Under the pieces are notes generated by a model that worked only from the letters and a program-made list of their open reading frames with translations, searched no databases and had not been told where the DNA came from. Position numbers and translations under genes: made by a program. Shown piece by piece: positions 33,906-43,160 of a stretch of DNA of 54,272 bases. Within the stretch, counting starts at the first letter, position 1, and every line of letters starts with the position of its first letter. This stretch comes from Psychroflexus gondwanensis ACAM 44 (GTDB lineage: Bacteria; Bacteroidota; Bacteroidia; Flavobacteriales; Flavobacteriaceae): contig NZ_APLF01000015.1 in assembly GCF_000355905.1 (NCBI RefSeq), positions 1 to 54,272 on the forward strand. The letters run 5' to 3'.

Positions 33906-35663
33906 TTAGTTCTTCTTCCGTCTTCTTTCAAAAGAACTTTTAACATTGGATCCTCCTGGTTTTTTACCTTTAAAATCAGAAGATTTACTCTTGTCGAATC
34001 GTTTTCTAGGTTTACGATCTCGTGACTTATCGCCACCTTTTTTGCCGCCACCACCGCCGCTCTTTTGATCTTTGGTGATCTCAACATTTACGTGTCTACC
34101 TTTTAGCATAAAGCTTTCAAAAACAGCCTCTACTTTTTCAACATCATCTGTAGCAACATTGAAGAATGAGAAGGTGTTTTTAACATCGACTTTAGCAACT
34201 CCATCACGATCTAGATTCAACTGTTCTTTTAAGAAGTCTTTCATCGACATCCAGTCGAAACCATCTTTTTCACCAATATTTATGAAAAAACGAGTTTCAT
34301 CTCCATAATCTTTTCCTGAGGAATAAGAATCATCGGCAGAGTGCTGAGCGACTTTTGGAGCATTTTTATAATAGTTATGAAACCTTGAAAATTCAACAGA
34401 GAAGAATTTTTTAATAATATCTTCTTTGCTTAGCTCTTCGAATTCTGCTTCTAGACTTGGGATAAAAGGATCTATCGCATGATTGATCTCAGTCTTTTTA
34501 ATCTCTTCTGCCAAGTGAAACAATTGACGTTTACAAATTTCATCTCCAGAAGGTAATTCCTCTTGAGTGAATTTCTGTCCGATCATTTTTTCGACTTGTC
34601 TAATTTTTCTCACTTCACTTTTAGTGACAATGACCAAAGATTTACCTTCTTTACCAGCACGACCAGTCCTTCCACTCCGGTGAGTGTAAATTTCAATTTC
34701 GTCTGGGAGTTGGTAATTGATCACGTGAGTAATATCATCTACATCAATTCCACGAGCAGCAACATCGGTTGCTACTAACATTTGGATTTGCTTTCTTCTA
34801 AAACTGTTCATCACCATATCCCTTTGAGCTTGGCTCAAATCTCCATGTAAAGCAGAAGCACTATACCCGTCTTCAATGAGTTTTTCAGCTACTTTTTGAG
34901 CGTCTCTTTTGGTTCTACAAAAGACGACGGCATAGATGTCTGGATTGGCGTCAACCACACGCTTTACGGCACTATAACGGTCTCTGCCACCCACGATAAA
35001 GAACTCATGGCTTACAGATTTTGTAGAGATGTTCTTCTGCCCAACAGTAATCTCCTTTGGATTTTTCATGAATTTTTTAGCAATAATCGATACCTCTTTT
35101 GGCATCGTTGCACTAAATAACCATGTGTTTTTTTGATCTGAAGAATGAGCTAAAATTTCTTTTATGTCTTCAAAGAAACCCATGTTCAACATTTCATCCG
35201 CTTCATCCAAGATACAAATACTGATATTCGAAATATCAATAATATTTCGCTGGATCATATCTTTCATACGTCCAGGTGTCGCTACAATGATTTGCGCTCC
35301 TTTCTTAATTTGTCTGGCTTGGTCAGTAATACTCGCACCTCCATATACTGCAACAGTATTGAGGTTTTGGTAGTATTTTGAATACTGTTTTAGCTCGTTG
35401 GTGATTTGCATACACAATTCACGCGTTGGAGATAAAATTAAACCTTGTGTTTTTTTGGAATTGAGGTCAATGTTCTGAATAAGAGGAAAACCGAATGCGG
35501 CTGTTTTTCCTGTACCCGTTTGGGCTAGTGCAACCATATCGGTTGCCTCTTCGAGTAAAACAGGAATTGTTTGCTCCTGTACTTCACTCGGGGACTCAAA
35601 TCCTAAATCTTCGATTGCTCTCAAGATTTCAGGGCTTAAGCCTAATGATTCAAATGTAGTCAT
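33906..35663 (-). CDS. DEAD-box RNA helicase with DbpA-like RNA-binding domain
   Basis: 585 residues. All helicase motifs are present: AQTGTGKTAAF (Walker A, Ia), DEADEML (II), SATMP (III), ATDVAARGIDVD and HRSGRTGRAG (V, VI). The C-terminal region carries a DbpA-type RNA-binding domain (about 455-530) with VDVKNTFSFFNVATDDVEKV, and a long tail rich in Gly, Lys, Arg and Ser, with patches such as KSGGGGGKKGGDKSRDRK. Such helicases act in ribosome assembly and cold adaptation. A TACATTTG box lies 20 bp upstream. Monocistronic. Confidence 0.94.
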   Translation of the reverse strand: MTTFESLGLSPEILRAIEDLGFESPSEVQEQTIPVLLEEATDMVALAQTGTGKTAAFGFPLIQNIDLNSKKTQGLILSPTRELCMQITNELKQYSKYYQNLNTVAVYGGASITDQARQIKKGAQIIVATPGRMKDMIQRNIIDISNISICILDEADEMLNMGFFEDIKEILAHSSDQKNTWLFSATMPKEVSIIAKKFMKNPKEITVGQKNISTKSVSHEFFIVGGRDRYSAVKRVVDANPDIYAVVFCRTKRDAQKVAEKLIEDGYSASALHGDLSQAQRDMVMNSFRRKQIQMLVATDVAARGIDVDDITHVINYQLPDEIEIYTHRSGRTGRAGKEGKSLVIVTKSEVRKIRQVEKMIGQKFTQEELPSGDEICKRQLFHLAEEIKKTEINHAIDPFIPSLEAEFEELSKEDIIKKFFSVEFSRFHNYYKNAPKVAQHSADDSYSSGKDYGDETRFFINIGEKDGFDWMSMKDFLKEQLNLDRDGVAKVDVKNTFSFFNVATDDVEKVEAVFESFMLKGRHVNVEITKDQKSGGGGGKKGGDKSRDRKPRKRFDKSKSSDFKGKKPGGSNVKSSFERRRKKN

Positions 35664-35683
35664 ATATATTTTAAAAATAAATG

Positions 35684-35691
35684 CAAATGTA
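35684..35691 (-). promoter_or_regulatory. -7 promoter box (TACATTTG) of the DEAD-box helicase
   Basis: Exact TAnnTTTG match on the minus strand, 20 bases before the ATG. Confidence 0.5.
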
Positions 35692-35731
35692 AGTATTCCT
35701 GTATTGGTTACATGGGGTTATTGTATTTATT

Positions 35732-36304
35732 TTATACTTTCAAAAATTCTATGAGCTGTTGAAAGGCTAAACTCCTATGACTTATTTTATTTTTTTGAGC
35801 CGATTGCATTTCAGCAAAAGTTTGTGAATGCCCCTTAGGTTTAAAGATAGGATCGTAGCCAAACCCCCCGTTTCCAGACTCTTCTTTTGTGATTTCTCCT
35901 TCACAAATCCCTGTAAATTGATATTCTACTCCTTGGTTTTTATAATAAATCACTGTTTTAAATCTTGCCGACCTATCTACATACTGTTCTAGATCCTTAA
36001 GGAGTTTTCTTTTATTGGCGTCATCATTTTTATCTTCTCCGGCATAGCGAGCGGATTTTACCCCAGGCTTACCGTCCAAGGCCTTCACTTCCAATCCTGT
36101 ATCATCGGCAAAGCAAGGTAAGTTGTATTTCTTTACAATGGCCTCAACTTTAATTTTCGCATTAGCTTCTATGGTAGTTCCATATTCCTCAATGTCTTCC
36201 TCAAAACCTATATCGTGAAGAGATTTAAGTTGAATGTGCTCGGGTAACAAGGCTTGTATTTCTTTTACCTTGTTTGGATTATGTGTAGCGAAAATAAGTG
36301 TCAT
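35732..36304 (-). CDS. rdgB: Non-canonical purine NTP pyrophosphatase (RdgB/HAM1)
   Basis: Hydrolyses ITP, dITP and XTP to monophosphates, keeping damaged purines out of nucleic acids. The 190-residue protein has FATHNPNKVKEIQALL at the start, FADDTGLEVKALDGKPGVKS with the metal-binding Asp pair, and GNGGFGYDPIFKPKG followed by KNKISHRSLAFQ. The length is normal. It abuts the DUF58 gene (adjacent bases) and so is the last gene of the MoxR cluster transcript. Confidence 0.96.
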   Translation of the reverse strand: MTLIFATHNPNKVKEIQALLPEHIQLKSLHDIGFEEDIEEYGTTIEANAKIKVEAIVKKYNLPCFADDTGLEVKALDGKPGVKSARYAGEDKNDDANKRKLLKDLEQYVDRSARFKTVIYYKNQGVEYQFTGICEGEITKEESGNGGFGYDPIFKPKGHSQTFAEMQSAQKNKISHRSLAFQQLIEFLKV

Positions 36305-37636
36305 TTATAAAAGTCCTTTTGCTTTGATTTCTAAATATTTGTTGATAGTGTTTACAGACAGATCTTTAGGTTTGGTCAATAGGGCTTGTATACCATTTCT
36401 TTCCAATTCCTTTACCATTAGCTTTTTGTTGTAGACGAATTCTTGAGCAATTGTTTTTTCGTAAATTTCACTCACCTTGCTTGTTTTATGTGAAGCCATA
36501 TCCTCCAATTCAGTATTTTCAAAGAAAATAATCACTAAAAGGTGTGACTTGGCAATGGCTCTAAGGTAGGGCAACTGTCGTTTTAAACTGGTGATATGCT
36601 CAAAGTTTGTGTACAACATCAATAAACTACGCTGCGTAATCGATCGTTTACAATTGGCATAAAGTCGATTAAAGTCAGAAACTGAAAATCCTGTATCGAT
36701 CCCATATAAGGTTTCCAAAAGCGTATTTAAGTGAGTTTTTTTGGAATTGGCAGGAACATGATTTTGGACGGTTTCTGCAAAAGTAAGCATCCCCACTTTG
36801 TCGTTTTTCTTTAGGGCGATATTGCTAAAGGCAAGTGAAGAATTTATCGCATAATCCAGTAAGGATAAACCTTCAAAGGGCATTTTCATCACACGGCCCA
36901 CGTCAATGATGTTATAAATGGGCTGAGATTTTTCATCTTGATATTGGTTCACCATCAAACTTCTATGTTTGGCAGTGGCCTTCCAATTGATTGTCCGAAT
37001 ATCGTCGCCTATCACATAGGTTTTAATTTGCTCAAACTCCATGGTATGCCCAATCTTTCTGATTTTTTTCATCCCATATTGACTCATTTTCTGGTCGATT
37101 GCCATAAAGTCTAAAGCCCTCATCTGCATAAAAGAAGGGTATACTTTTACTAAAGATTCATTTTCAAACCTAAAGCGCCTTTTGACTAACCCTAACTTTG
37201 AACTCACATAGCAATTGAGAAAACCAAACCTATATTCACCTCTTTGAACTGGTGTTAAGGTATAAGAGAATTTATCTTTCGAGTTTGCCTGGACAGTCCA
37301 AGATTTTAAAAAATCTCTCTTTTGAAATTGTTTCGGAATCTCATCTATAATATCGATGTGGATTGTAAATGGATAAAGATTGGTAAGACCAATACGGACA
37401 GGATTTGCATCGCTATTCGAAAATTTAGGCGCGACTTCTCGAGAAGCAAAAAAGCCATCTCTTTGGTAAAGTCTGTAAAGATCTATAGCTAAGACAAGGC
37501 TAAATATTATTAAAAGCACAGTGCTAATGCTGAACAGGCTATGAAACCAAAACGAAAGCAAATACAGCCCCGAAAAACCATAAAGGATTTTGAAGAATGT
37601 TTGCCCAAAATAAAGAGATGAAAAAAATTGACGCAC
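36305..37636 (-). CDS. DUF58 domain protein
   Basis: 443 residues. Two N-terminal membrane helices (about 10-55) are followed by a beta-rich region and the DUF58 motif GDDIRTINWKATAKHRSLMV (about residues 205-225), then a von Willebrand A-like fold with DVGRVMKMPFEGLSLLDYAI as the MIDAS region. DUF58 proteins occur next to MoxR AAA ATPases and are thought to act with them as chaperone or maturation factors; no activity is established. The start overlaps the end of the MoxR gene by 1 bp. Confidence 0.9.
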   Translation of the reverse strand: MRQFFSSLYFGQTFFKILYGFSGLYLLSFWFHSLFSISTVLLIIFSLVLAIDLYRLYQRDGFFASREVAPKFSNSDANPVRIGLTNLYPFTIHIDIIDEIPKQFQKRDFLKSWTVQANSKDKFSYTLTPVQRGEYRFGFLNCYVSSKLGLVKRRFRFENESLVKVYPSFMQMRALDFMAIDQKMSQYGMKKIRKIGHTMEFEQIKTYVIGDDIRTINWKATAKHRSLMVNQYQDEKSQPIYNIIDVGRVMKMPFEGLSLLDYAINSSLAFSNIALKKNDKVGMLTFAETVQNHVPANSKKTHLNTLLETLYGIDTGFSVSDFNRLYANCKRSITQRSLLMLYTNFEHITSLKRQLPYLRAIAKSHLLVIIFFENTELEDMASHKTSKVSEIYEKTIAQEFVYNKKLMVKELERNGIQALLTKPKDLSVNTINKYLEIKAKGLL

Positions 37637-38622
37637 TATCTAGGGATTTCTATAGTATTTTGGATTAAATCGATGACTTGCTCTGGTGTAGTCCCTTCCA
37701 TTTCTTTCTCTGGAGACAGAATAATTCTGTGGTTTAATACAGGTTTAAGACTGGACTTTACGTCTTCGGGGGTCACAAAATCTCTACCTTGTATAGCGGC
37801 AAATGCCTTTGCTGCTTTCAATATGGATAAAGAAGCTCTAGGAGAACCTCCTAAGATAAGGTGAGGATGAGATCTAGTTTGTAAAACAATTTCTGCCACA
37901 TAATCGAAGATTTTATCCTCTACAACAATATCGTGTATTTGATCTCTGAATTTTAAGAGTGTTTCAATATCCATGACGGCTTTGACCTCATCCATGGCTG
38001 ACTTGGACTTGCGCAAATGGTGAGATTTGAGAATTCTTACCTCTTCTTCTAAATTTGGATAATCGATTTTTAATTTGAATAAAAAGCGGTCCAGCTGAGC
38101 TTCAGGCAAAGCGTAGGTTCCTTCTTGATCTATAGGATTTTGAGTAGCTATCACCATAAATGGTGGTGGCATTTTGTACTCAACGCCATCCATAGTAATC
38201 TGTTTTTCTTCCATCACTTCAAACAAAGCGGCCTGTGTCTTCGCAGGAGCTCGATTGATTTCATCAATCAAGACGATATTAGAAAAAATTGGACCTTTTT
38301 TAAACTCAAAATCAGAGTTGTCAGTTTTTAATACCGAAGTTCCTAGAACATCACTAGGCATTAAATCTGGCGTAAATTGAATTCTGCTAAAACCAGTATG
38401 TATGGATTTAGCAAACAATTTGGACGTAATAGTTTTGGCAATTCCGGGCACACCTTCAATGAGAACATGTCCATCGGTTAGTAAGCCTACAATGAGCAGT
38501 TTTATAAATTCTTCCTGACCTATAATAACTTTAGCCAGTTCACCTTTTATGGCTTCAACCGAAGTTTTTAGCTCTTCTAAAGGTATTCTATTGTTGAATT
38601 CTAGTGGGTTTTCTTCTTGCAT
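37636..38622 (-). CDS. MoxR family AAA ATPase
   Basis: 328-residue AAA ATPase. Walker A HVLIEGVPGIAKTITSKLFA (about 54-73), Walker B SNIVLIDEINRAPAKTQAAL, sensor 1 MVIATQNPIDQEGTYALPEA, arginine finger DRFLFKLKIDYP, and the lid domain ending about residue 310. MoxR proteins are chaperones that assemble or activate proteins with a von Willebrand A domain. The partner here should be the adjacent DUF58 protein. It lies 3 bp after the DUF4350 gene. Confidence 0.95.
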   Translation of the reverse strand: MQEENPLEFNNRIPLEELKTSVEAIKGELAKVIIGQEEFIKLLIVGLLTDGHVLIEGVPGIAKTITSKLFAKSIHTGFSRIQFTPDLMPSDVLGTSVLKTDNSDFEFKKGPIFSNIVLIDEINRAPAKTQAALFEVMEEKQITMDGVEYKMPPPFMVIATQNPIDQEGTYALPEAQLDRFLFKLKIDYPNLEEEVRILKSHHLRKSKSAMDEVKAVMDIETLLKFRDQIHDIVVEDKIFDYVAEIVLQTRSHPHLILGGSPRASLSILKAAKAFAAIQGRDFVTPEDVKSSLKPVLNHRIILSPEKEMEGTTPEQVIDLIQNTIEIPR

Positions 38623-38625
38623 AAT

Positions 38626-39828
38626 TTAATAGTTAAAACTGGATAATTTATGATCCAAACTTATGAGTTCTTTTTCACTAATGGTTTCTGAGGTATTTAT
38701 AAATTCAATATATTTAAATAATTCCTCTAAGTCTTCATAATTCTGATTTGTTTTTTGCGACAGCTCTTTTAGAAACTTAGCATCTACCTTTTGAGTCGAC
38801 AGTCGATAACGATTTCTGATTTTATCTAGAAACGACTGGATTTGTTTTTGGGCGATAGCTTTATGGTCTTTTTTATCTAAATACATACCAGCAATAGTTT
38901 GTGCAAATTCTCGAGATTTGTTTTTGACAGAATCTATAATGGGGATAGGTCTTTGTTTTCTTTTACCACCAAATAAAATAAATAAAAGCGAGGATATGAT
39001 AATTAAATAATAAGCCGTTTTCAAGTAGATATTGGAGAGTAAATAATATAATGGATTTGTTATTTTTTCCTTGCCTGCTTTATAGTAATTGTCCCAAAGA
39101 ATTGGTTTATTGAAATCAATATAATTTAAAGTTCTTGCTGAATAATCACTATTGGATCCATCTACCATAAAATAGTTGGTAAAGATTTGGGGAGCGAGAT
39201 GGCATAAAAAATACCCATCACCCCAGCTCACCTTTATAAAATTGATATGAGGACTATTCTCATCCTCATTTCCCTTTAGCGTGGATTGAGCAAATCCTAG
39301 AGATTGAGTTTTGGTTGAATCTATTTCAGAAAAGTAAAGATATTCAAAGGCCTTTCTTGACTTTTTGGCTGATTCTAATTGAAGTTTTTCTTCTACAAAA
39401 TTAAAGCTTGGCTGATATTCTATTTGAGAATTACTTAGGTAAAAACTTATGTTGAGATCTAAGGTATCCAAAAGCGGTTTAGGAATTCCCTGAGAGGCTA
39501 TAAAAGCGGTATTTCCATGATCTACCCACTCCAAAAGTTCATCGATCTCTTCTTTGGTTAAATTGATATACTCGTTCAAGAAAAAATAAGTACCCTTTTG
39601 TTGGAGGCTATCTTGAAAACTCTCAAAGGGGGATTTTTCGACATGTTGAATATCGGTGTCTAAAGAAGATAAGCTTTTGTAAAACACCTCTGTTCCTAAT
39701 GCTCTATTGTCTGTATGCACGTAACTGGGAAACCAATCTACAGGTTTTTTAGTGGTAGCATCTAGGATAATGATCAAAATGATAACTCCAATTAATCCAA
39801 TGAGTAAGCCTTTGTTGCGTTTATTCAT
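38626..39828 (-). CDS. DUF4350 membrane protein
   Basis: 400 residues. An N-terminal membrane helix (about 7-24, GLLIGLIGVIILIIILDAT) precedes an extracytoplasmic domain with the DUF4350 pattern: YKSLSSLDTDIQHVEKSPF and LLEWVDHGNTAFIASQGIPK. A second helix (about 268-290, TAYYLIIISSLLFILFGG) leads to a cytoplasmic helical tail. Like its neighbours it belongs to the MoxR-DUF58 gene neighbourhood. DUF4350 resembles the gliding GldG-like glutamine amidotransferase-type fold without catalytic residues that I can recognise. The DUF4129 gene overlaps its start by 8 bp. Confidence 0.85.
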   Translation of the reverse strand: MNKRNKGLLIGLIGVIILIIILDATTKKPVDWFPSYVHTDNRALGTEVFYKSLSSLDTDIQHVEKSPFESFQDSLQQKGTYFFLNEYINLTKEEIDELLEWVDHGNTAFIASQGIPKPLLDTLDLNISFYLSNSQIEYQPSFNFVEEKLQLESAKKSRKAFEYLYFSEIDSTKTQSLGFAQSTLKGNEDENSPHINFIKVSWGDGYFLCHLAPQIFTNYFMVDGSNSDYSARTLNYIDFNKPILWDNYYKAGKEKITNPLYYLLSNIYLKTAYYLIIISSLLFILFGGKRKQRPIPIIDSVKNKSREFAQTIAGMYLDKKDHKAIAQKQIQSFLDKIRNRYRLSTQKVDAKFLKELSQKTNQNYEDLEELFKYIEFINTSETISEKELISLDHKLSSFNY

Positions 39829-40603
39829 CGGCTTTTAGATTTTGAATGTTGATGATTAAATTTTCAGATCGGGATTTGACTTTTTTGAAATCAGTCACAT
39901 TCAATTCAAAGTCGCCATACCAGACAAATTCATATAATCTTGATAGATATGTAAAGTCTGCTTTAATTAAATCTTGAGTGATTTCAGATTTATAGTCAGA
40001 ATTGGTTTTTTGAAATTGATAGTCAATTAATTTTTTCTCTCTTAAATGTTTCAAGGTATTTAGAAATAAATAGCGAGAGGCTAACCTGTAATTTTCATTA
40101 TGCTCGGCTTCTTCCACGAGGTTCAGCAGGTCTTTTTGTTTTAAAAGCTGTTCCTCTTCAGATAAGTTGACCAAGTTTTGATGTTGAGCAATTTTTTTTT
40201 GTTTAGAACTATAGTATTTGCTAAACAACCAAATGATGAGGACACCAATCCCTACAATAACAAGAATTTTTAAAACTAAAGCCACGTAATTCCAAAGGTT
40301 TCCCTCATCAATACCAGATAGCAACCAATTCAAAAATTTATTCCACTGTAAGTTTAGCCAATTTTTAAATTTATCCCATGCTGAAGGTTCAACCAGCGTT
40401 TTGAAGTAATTGTAATCTTCATCAGTTTGGTAAGACTCAATAATGGATTTATCAAATTCGATTGGTGAAGTGCTGACTTGAAGGCTATCTTCTTGCACAC
40501 TAGGTGAAGAATATAGAGTAGGCGATAAGCCTCCTAGCTTTAAAAAGAGGAGCAAAAATAGAAATAGTCTTATGGCTTTTGTTTTAATTTCCAATGCTGT
40601 CAA
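39821..40603 (-). CDS. DUF4129 membrane protein
   Basis: 260 residues. An N-terminal signal/anchor (about 12-32), an extracytoplasmic stretch with repeated Trp (FKNWLNLQWNKFLNWLLSG), a second helix (about 105-130, VALVLKILVIVGIGVLIIWL) and a cytoplasmic DUF4129 helical domain near the C-terminus (LASRYLFLNTLKHLREKKLI, TYLSRLYEFVWYGDFEL). DUF4129 is common at the ends of transglutaminase-like membrane proteins and in MoxR clusters. It overlaps the upstream gene by 20 bp and the downstream one by 8 bp, so the cluster is translated as one tightly coupled unit. Confidence 0.85.
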   Translation of the reverse strand: MTALEIKTKAIRLFLFLLLFLKLGGLSPTLYSSPSVQEDSLQVSTSPIEFDKSIIESYQTDEDYNYFKTLVEPSAWDKFKNWLNLQWNKFLNWLLSGIDEGNLWNYVALVLKILVIVGIGVLIIWLFSKYYSSKQKKIAQHQNLVNLSEEEQLLKQKDLLNLVEEAEHNENYRLASRYLFLNTLKHLREKKLIDYQFQKTNSDYKSEITQDLIKADFTYLSRLYEFVWYGDFELNVTDFKKVKSRSENLIINIQNLKADE

Positions 40604-41465
40604 TATCTTCTAAAGTACCAGTTTTGTTGTGGATTTCATTCAGATTAAAATAAATTAAGACCAGTGAAATAAGGGTGACTAATCCTAAAATATACTGAGC
40701 AATGGAAGCGAAAATATATAAAGTAAGGTATAGCCAATTATTTCCTAAACCTAAAGCTCCACTAGTGCCTGTGCCTTCTTCAAGTGACGTAAATGTCTCC
40801 ACAGCTGTCAATATAACTACCGGAAGTTGAAATATTCCTCCTATAAGTGATATTAATATACTTATAACTAAAATGGTAGCAAAAGTAATCCACCAGTTTT
40901 GTTTTATGAGTTGAAAACATTCAGAAAATGCATCAGAAAAGGATTTCTCTTGAAAGACGATTATCGAAAAAATTAAGGATAAAGGCACCACTAAGTAAAC
41001 CCCAGGAAGGAAGCATAGTAAAAAACCAATAAAACAAAGGATACCAACGACGAATAAGCTAAGGAGGGTTTGACCAAAGAAACGTCCAATATATAAACTT
41101 ACCTCCTCATCTTTAATTTCTCCTTTATTATCTACATAACTCTTGATAATACTATTGATCGTAGTTAAGCTCATTGCTGAGTAAGCTATCGAAGTTAAAA
41201 AAACGAGAAGTAAGGAAAATCCAGTATTCTGAAATGTATCGAGTAAAAAAGCTTCGGCTCCATCTTCTAAAAGTGAATTGGCAGAGTTCAATGAAGTATA
41301 CTGGTAATAGGTGCCAGCAGCGACTGCAAGGAGTAAAAGCCAACCCACGTGTTTTAAGTATAAACTAAAAATAGTTTTATATTCTTGTCTTATAAACTTA
41401 AAAGTATCTGAGATAATAGCGCCAAGATCTCGTTGTTTTTTAAAGAGGATGTAGTTGTTTTGCAT
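40584..41465 (-). CDS. Six-helix membrane protein of the MoxR-SpoIIM cluster
   Basis: 293 residues with about six hydrophobic segments. The sequence has a cytoplasmic amphipathic N-terminus (DLGAIISDTFKFIRQEYKTI), a GVYLVVPLSLIFSIIVFQEK turn and FSECFQLIKQNWWITFATIL. This is the pattern of small membrane proteins of the DUF975/DUF4013/YciC class. It overlaps the SpoIIM-like gene by 26 bp and the DUF4129 gene by 20 bp. No enzyme motif is visible. Confidence 0.75.
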   Translation of the reverse strand: MQNNYILFKKQRDLGAIISDTFKFIRQEYKTIFSLYLKHVGWLLLLAVAAGTYYQYTSLNSANSLLEDGAEAFLLDTFQNTGFSLLLVFLTSIAYSAMSLTTINSIIKSYVDNKGEIKDEEVSLYIGRFFGQTLLSLFVVGILCFIGFLLCFLPGVYLVVPLSLIFSIIVFQEKSFSDAFSECFQLIKQNWWITFATILVISILISLIGGIFQLPVVILTAVETFTSLEEGTGTSGALGLGNNWLYLTLYIFASIAQYILGLVTLISLVLIYFNLNEIHNKTGTLEDIDSIGN

Positions 41466-42414
41466 GTTTTTTATATAGTATTTGGGGTAAAAAGACGTAA
41501 TAATAAAGAATGAGAGCTAAAGACGATACAATAATTAATACAGCCAGCCAGTCTGGCATGCCAGTTAAACGGGTTACAAAACCTTCTAAAAATCCAGCTA
41601 TGATAAAAAAGGGTATTGTGCTTATAACAATTTTGAGTCCTGCTTTCACTCCTTTTATAAAGGATTGGAGTCTTGTGTAGGTTTTTGGAAACAGGAGACT
41701 CTTTCCCATAACAAGGCCAGCGCAGGCGGCAACGATAATAACCGAAATTTCTATAGTGCCGTGAATCCAGATGGTTCTTGCAGATTCCCACAGCAAACCT
41801 TGGTCGTAAAAAAAATACTGAAAAGACCCCAGCATTATTGCATTCTGCAAGACAATGTAGACAGTACCTAATCCTGCTAAAATCCCAGCAATAAACGCAT
41901 AAAGAGCTACTTTTATATTATTTATAGTAATGCCAAGAAACATATCCGTTTCATTGGCTTTTTTGTAAACCGCCATCGGATCTCCATTTTGGATATTATC
42001 GATAGTGGAGTTGACATAAGCATCCCCTAAAATTAATCTTACAAAGCTATCGTCCGAAGATGCAGAATAGGCTCCTATAGCAGCAAAACTTACGAAAAGA
42101 ATAAAAGCAAGTAAAAGCATTGAACGGTGTTTGTAAAAAAACAATGGAAATTCTTTAAAGTAAAATTGAAATATTTTGTTCTTGGATTCTTTTTTGGTTT
42201 TATAAATCTTCTGGTGAGCTCCCACAGAAAGCTCATTGAGATAAGCTATAGTTTCACTATTAGCGTAAAAAGTTTGGGCGTAATTTAGATCTTCATTGAG
42301 TTCCACGTAGAGTTGAGATAACTCATCTGGTGAAATATGAATATTATTTAGTAGAACTCTTTCGAATTTTAACCATTTGTCTTTATTTTGCTTGACAAAA
42401 GCCGCCTCACGCAT
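41440..42414 (-). CDS. Stage II sporulation protein M-like membrane protein
   Basis: 324 residues, SpoIIM-like (PF01944). A cytoplasmic N-terminal domain of about 95 residues, with REAAFVKQNKDKWLKFERVL, precedes six helices. The conserved FKEFPLFFYKHR and GLGTVYIVLQNAIMLGSFQY and TIWIHGTIEISVIIVAACAG with WxHGxxEI are family hallmarks. In Bacillus SpoIIM joins the SpoIIDMP peptidoglycan engulfment complex; this organism does not sporulate. In non-sporulators the gene sits next to RDD and MoxR genes, as here. First gene of the minus-strand cluster. The RDD gene is transcribed divergently from 32 bp away. Confidence 0.9.
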   Translation of the reverse strand: MREAAFVKQNKDKWLKFERVLLNNIHISPDELSQLYVELNEDLNYAQTFYANSETIAYLNELSVGAHQKIYKTKKESKNKIFQFYFKEFPLFFYKHRSMLLLAFILFVSFAAIGAYSASSDDSFVRLILGDAYVNSTIDNIQNGDPMAVYKKANETDMFLGITINNIKVALYAFIAGILAGLGTVYIVLQNAIMLGSFQYFFYDQGLLWESARTIWIHGTIEISVIIVAACAGLVMGKSLLFPKTYTRLQSFIKGVKAGLKIVISTIPFFIIAGFLEGFVTRLTGMPDWLAVLIIVSSLALILYYYVFLPQILYKKHAKQLHPL

Positions 42415-42446
42415 ATTTATTAAATTTATTCAAAGAAACGCAATTC

Positions 42447-43160
42447 ATGAGTCATTTTCAAATAGAAACTGCACAAAATGTGAAGATTCAACAAAATGTA
42501 GCTACAGTCTGGGATAGGATTTTAGCTTACATTATAGATTTTATAATTATCATAGCTTATGTATTTGCTACTATCGCTGTAATGAGGGGACTTAATGTTT
42601 CTCCTTTTGAAGGTTTTGCTACCTCTCTGGTTATTGGTTTGCCACCGTTTTTATATCATTTGTTGATGGAAACTTTTCTAAATGGACAAAGTGTAGGTAA
42701 AGCTTCCATGCGTTTGCGGGTGGTCAACTTAGATGGTTCGAAGCCTCAATTCTCTGGATTTCTGATTCGTTGGTTGTTTAGGATAGTAGATATAAGCTTG
42801 GTTAGCGGTTCTGTTGCGGTTTTGGTTATATTGCTAAATGGTAAAGGTCAACGACTTGGCGATCTTGCTGCCAAAACAGCAGTAATTTCTGAACGACGGA
42901 AAACAGGCTTTGAAAAGATGCTGAATTTCGAAATTGAAGAGTCTTATAATCCCCGCTATCCACAAGCAGCCACGATGACAGATAAAGATATGAGGCGAAT
43001 TAAAGCCGTTTTTGATAAAGCCCAAAGAGAATCCGACCACTTCATCATTTTAAAACTAAGTGATAAGGTAGCCTCTCAATTGAACATTCAAGTAGAACAA
43101 TCTCCGCAAACATTTATACAAACCCTGTTAAAGGATTATCACTTCTATAGTACTCGCTAA
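42447..43160 (+). CDS. RDD family membrane protein
   Basis: 237 residues. RDD domain (about 20-140) with VWDRILAYIIDFIIIIAYVF (its conserved Arg-Asp), a second helix, then GQSVGKASMRLRVVN and QRLGDLAAKTAVI. A cytoplasmic tail of about 90 residues follows, ending in a short helix. RDD proteins are small membrane proteins, some acting in ion exchange, and often neighbour SpoIIM genes; function here unknown. Its divergent position with the SpoIIM-MoxR operon fits a shared role. Its stop overlaps the next start (TAATG). Confidence 0.9.
   Translation: MSHFQIETAQNVKIQQNVATVWDRILAYIIDFIIIIAYVFATIAVMRGLNVSPFEGFATSLVIGLPPFLYHLLMETFLNGQSVGKASMRLRVVNLDGSKPQFSGFLIRWLFRIVDISLVSGSVAVLVILLNGKGQRLGDLAAKTAVISERRKTGFEKMLNFEIEESYNPRYPQAATMTDKDMRRIKAVFDKAQRESDHFIILKLSDKVASQLNIQVEQSPQTFIQTLLKDYHFYSTR

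Noticed and set aside
41440-42414. SpoIIM as evidence of sporulation
   Set aside because: No other sporulation gene is present and the phylum does not sporulate; SpoIIM-like proteins are widespread in non-spore-formers beside RDD and MoxR genes.
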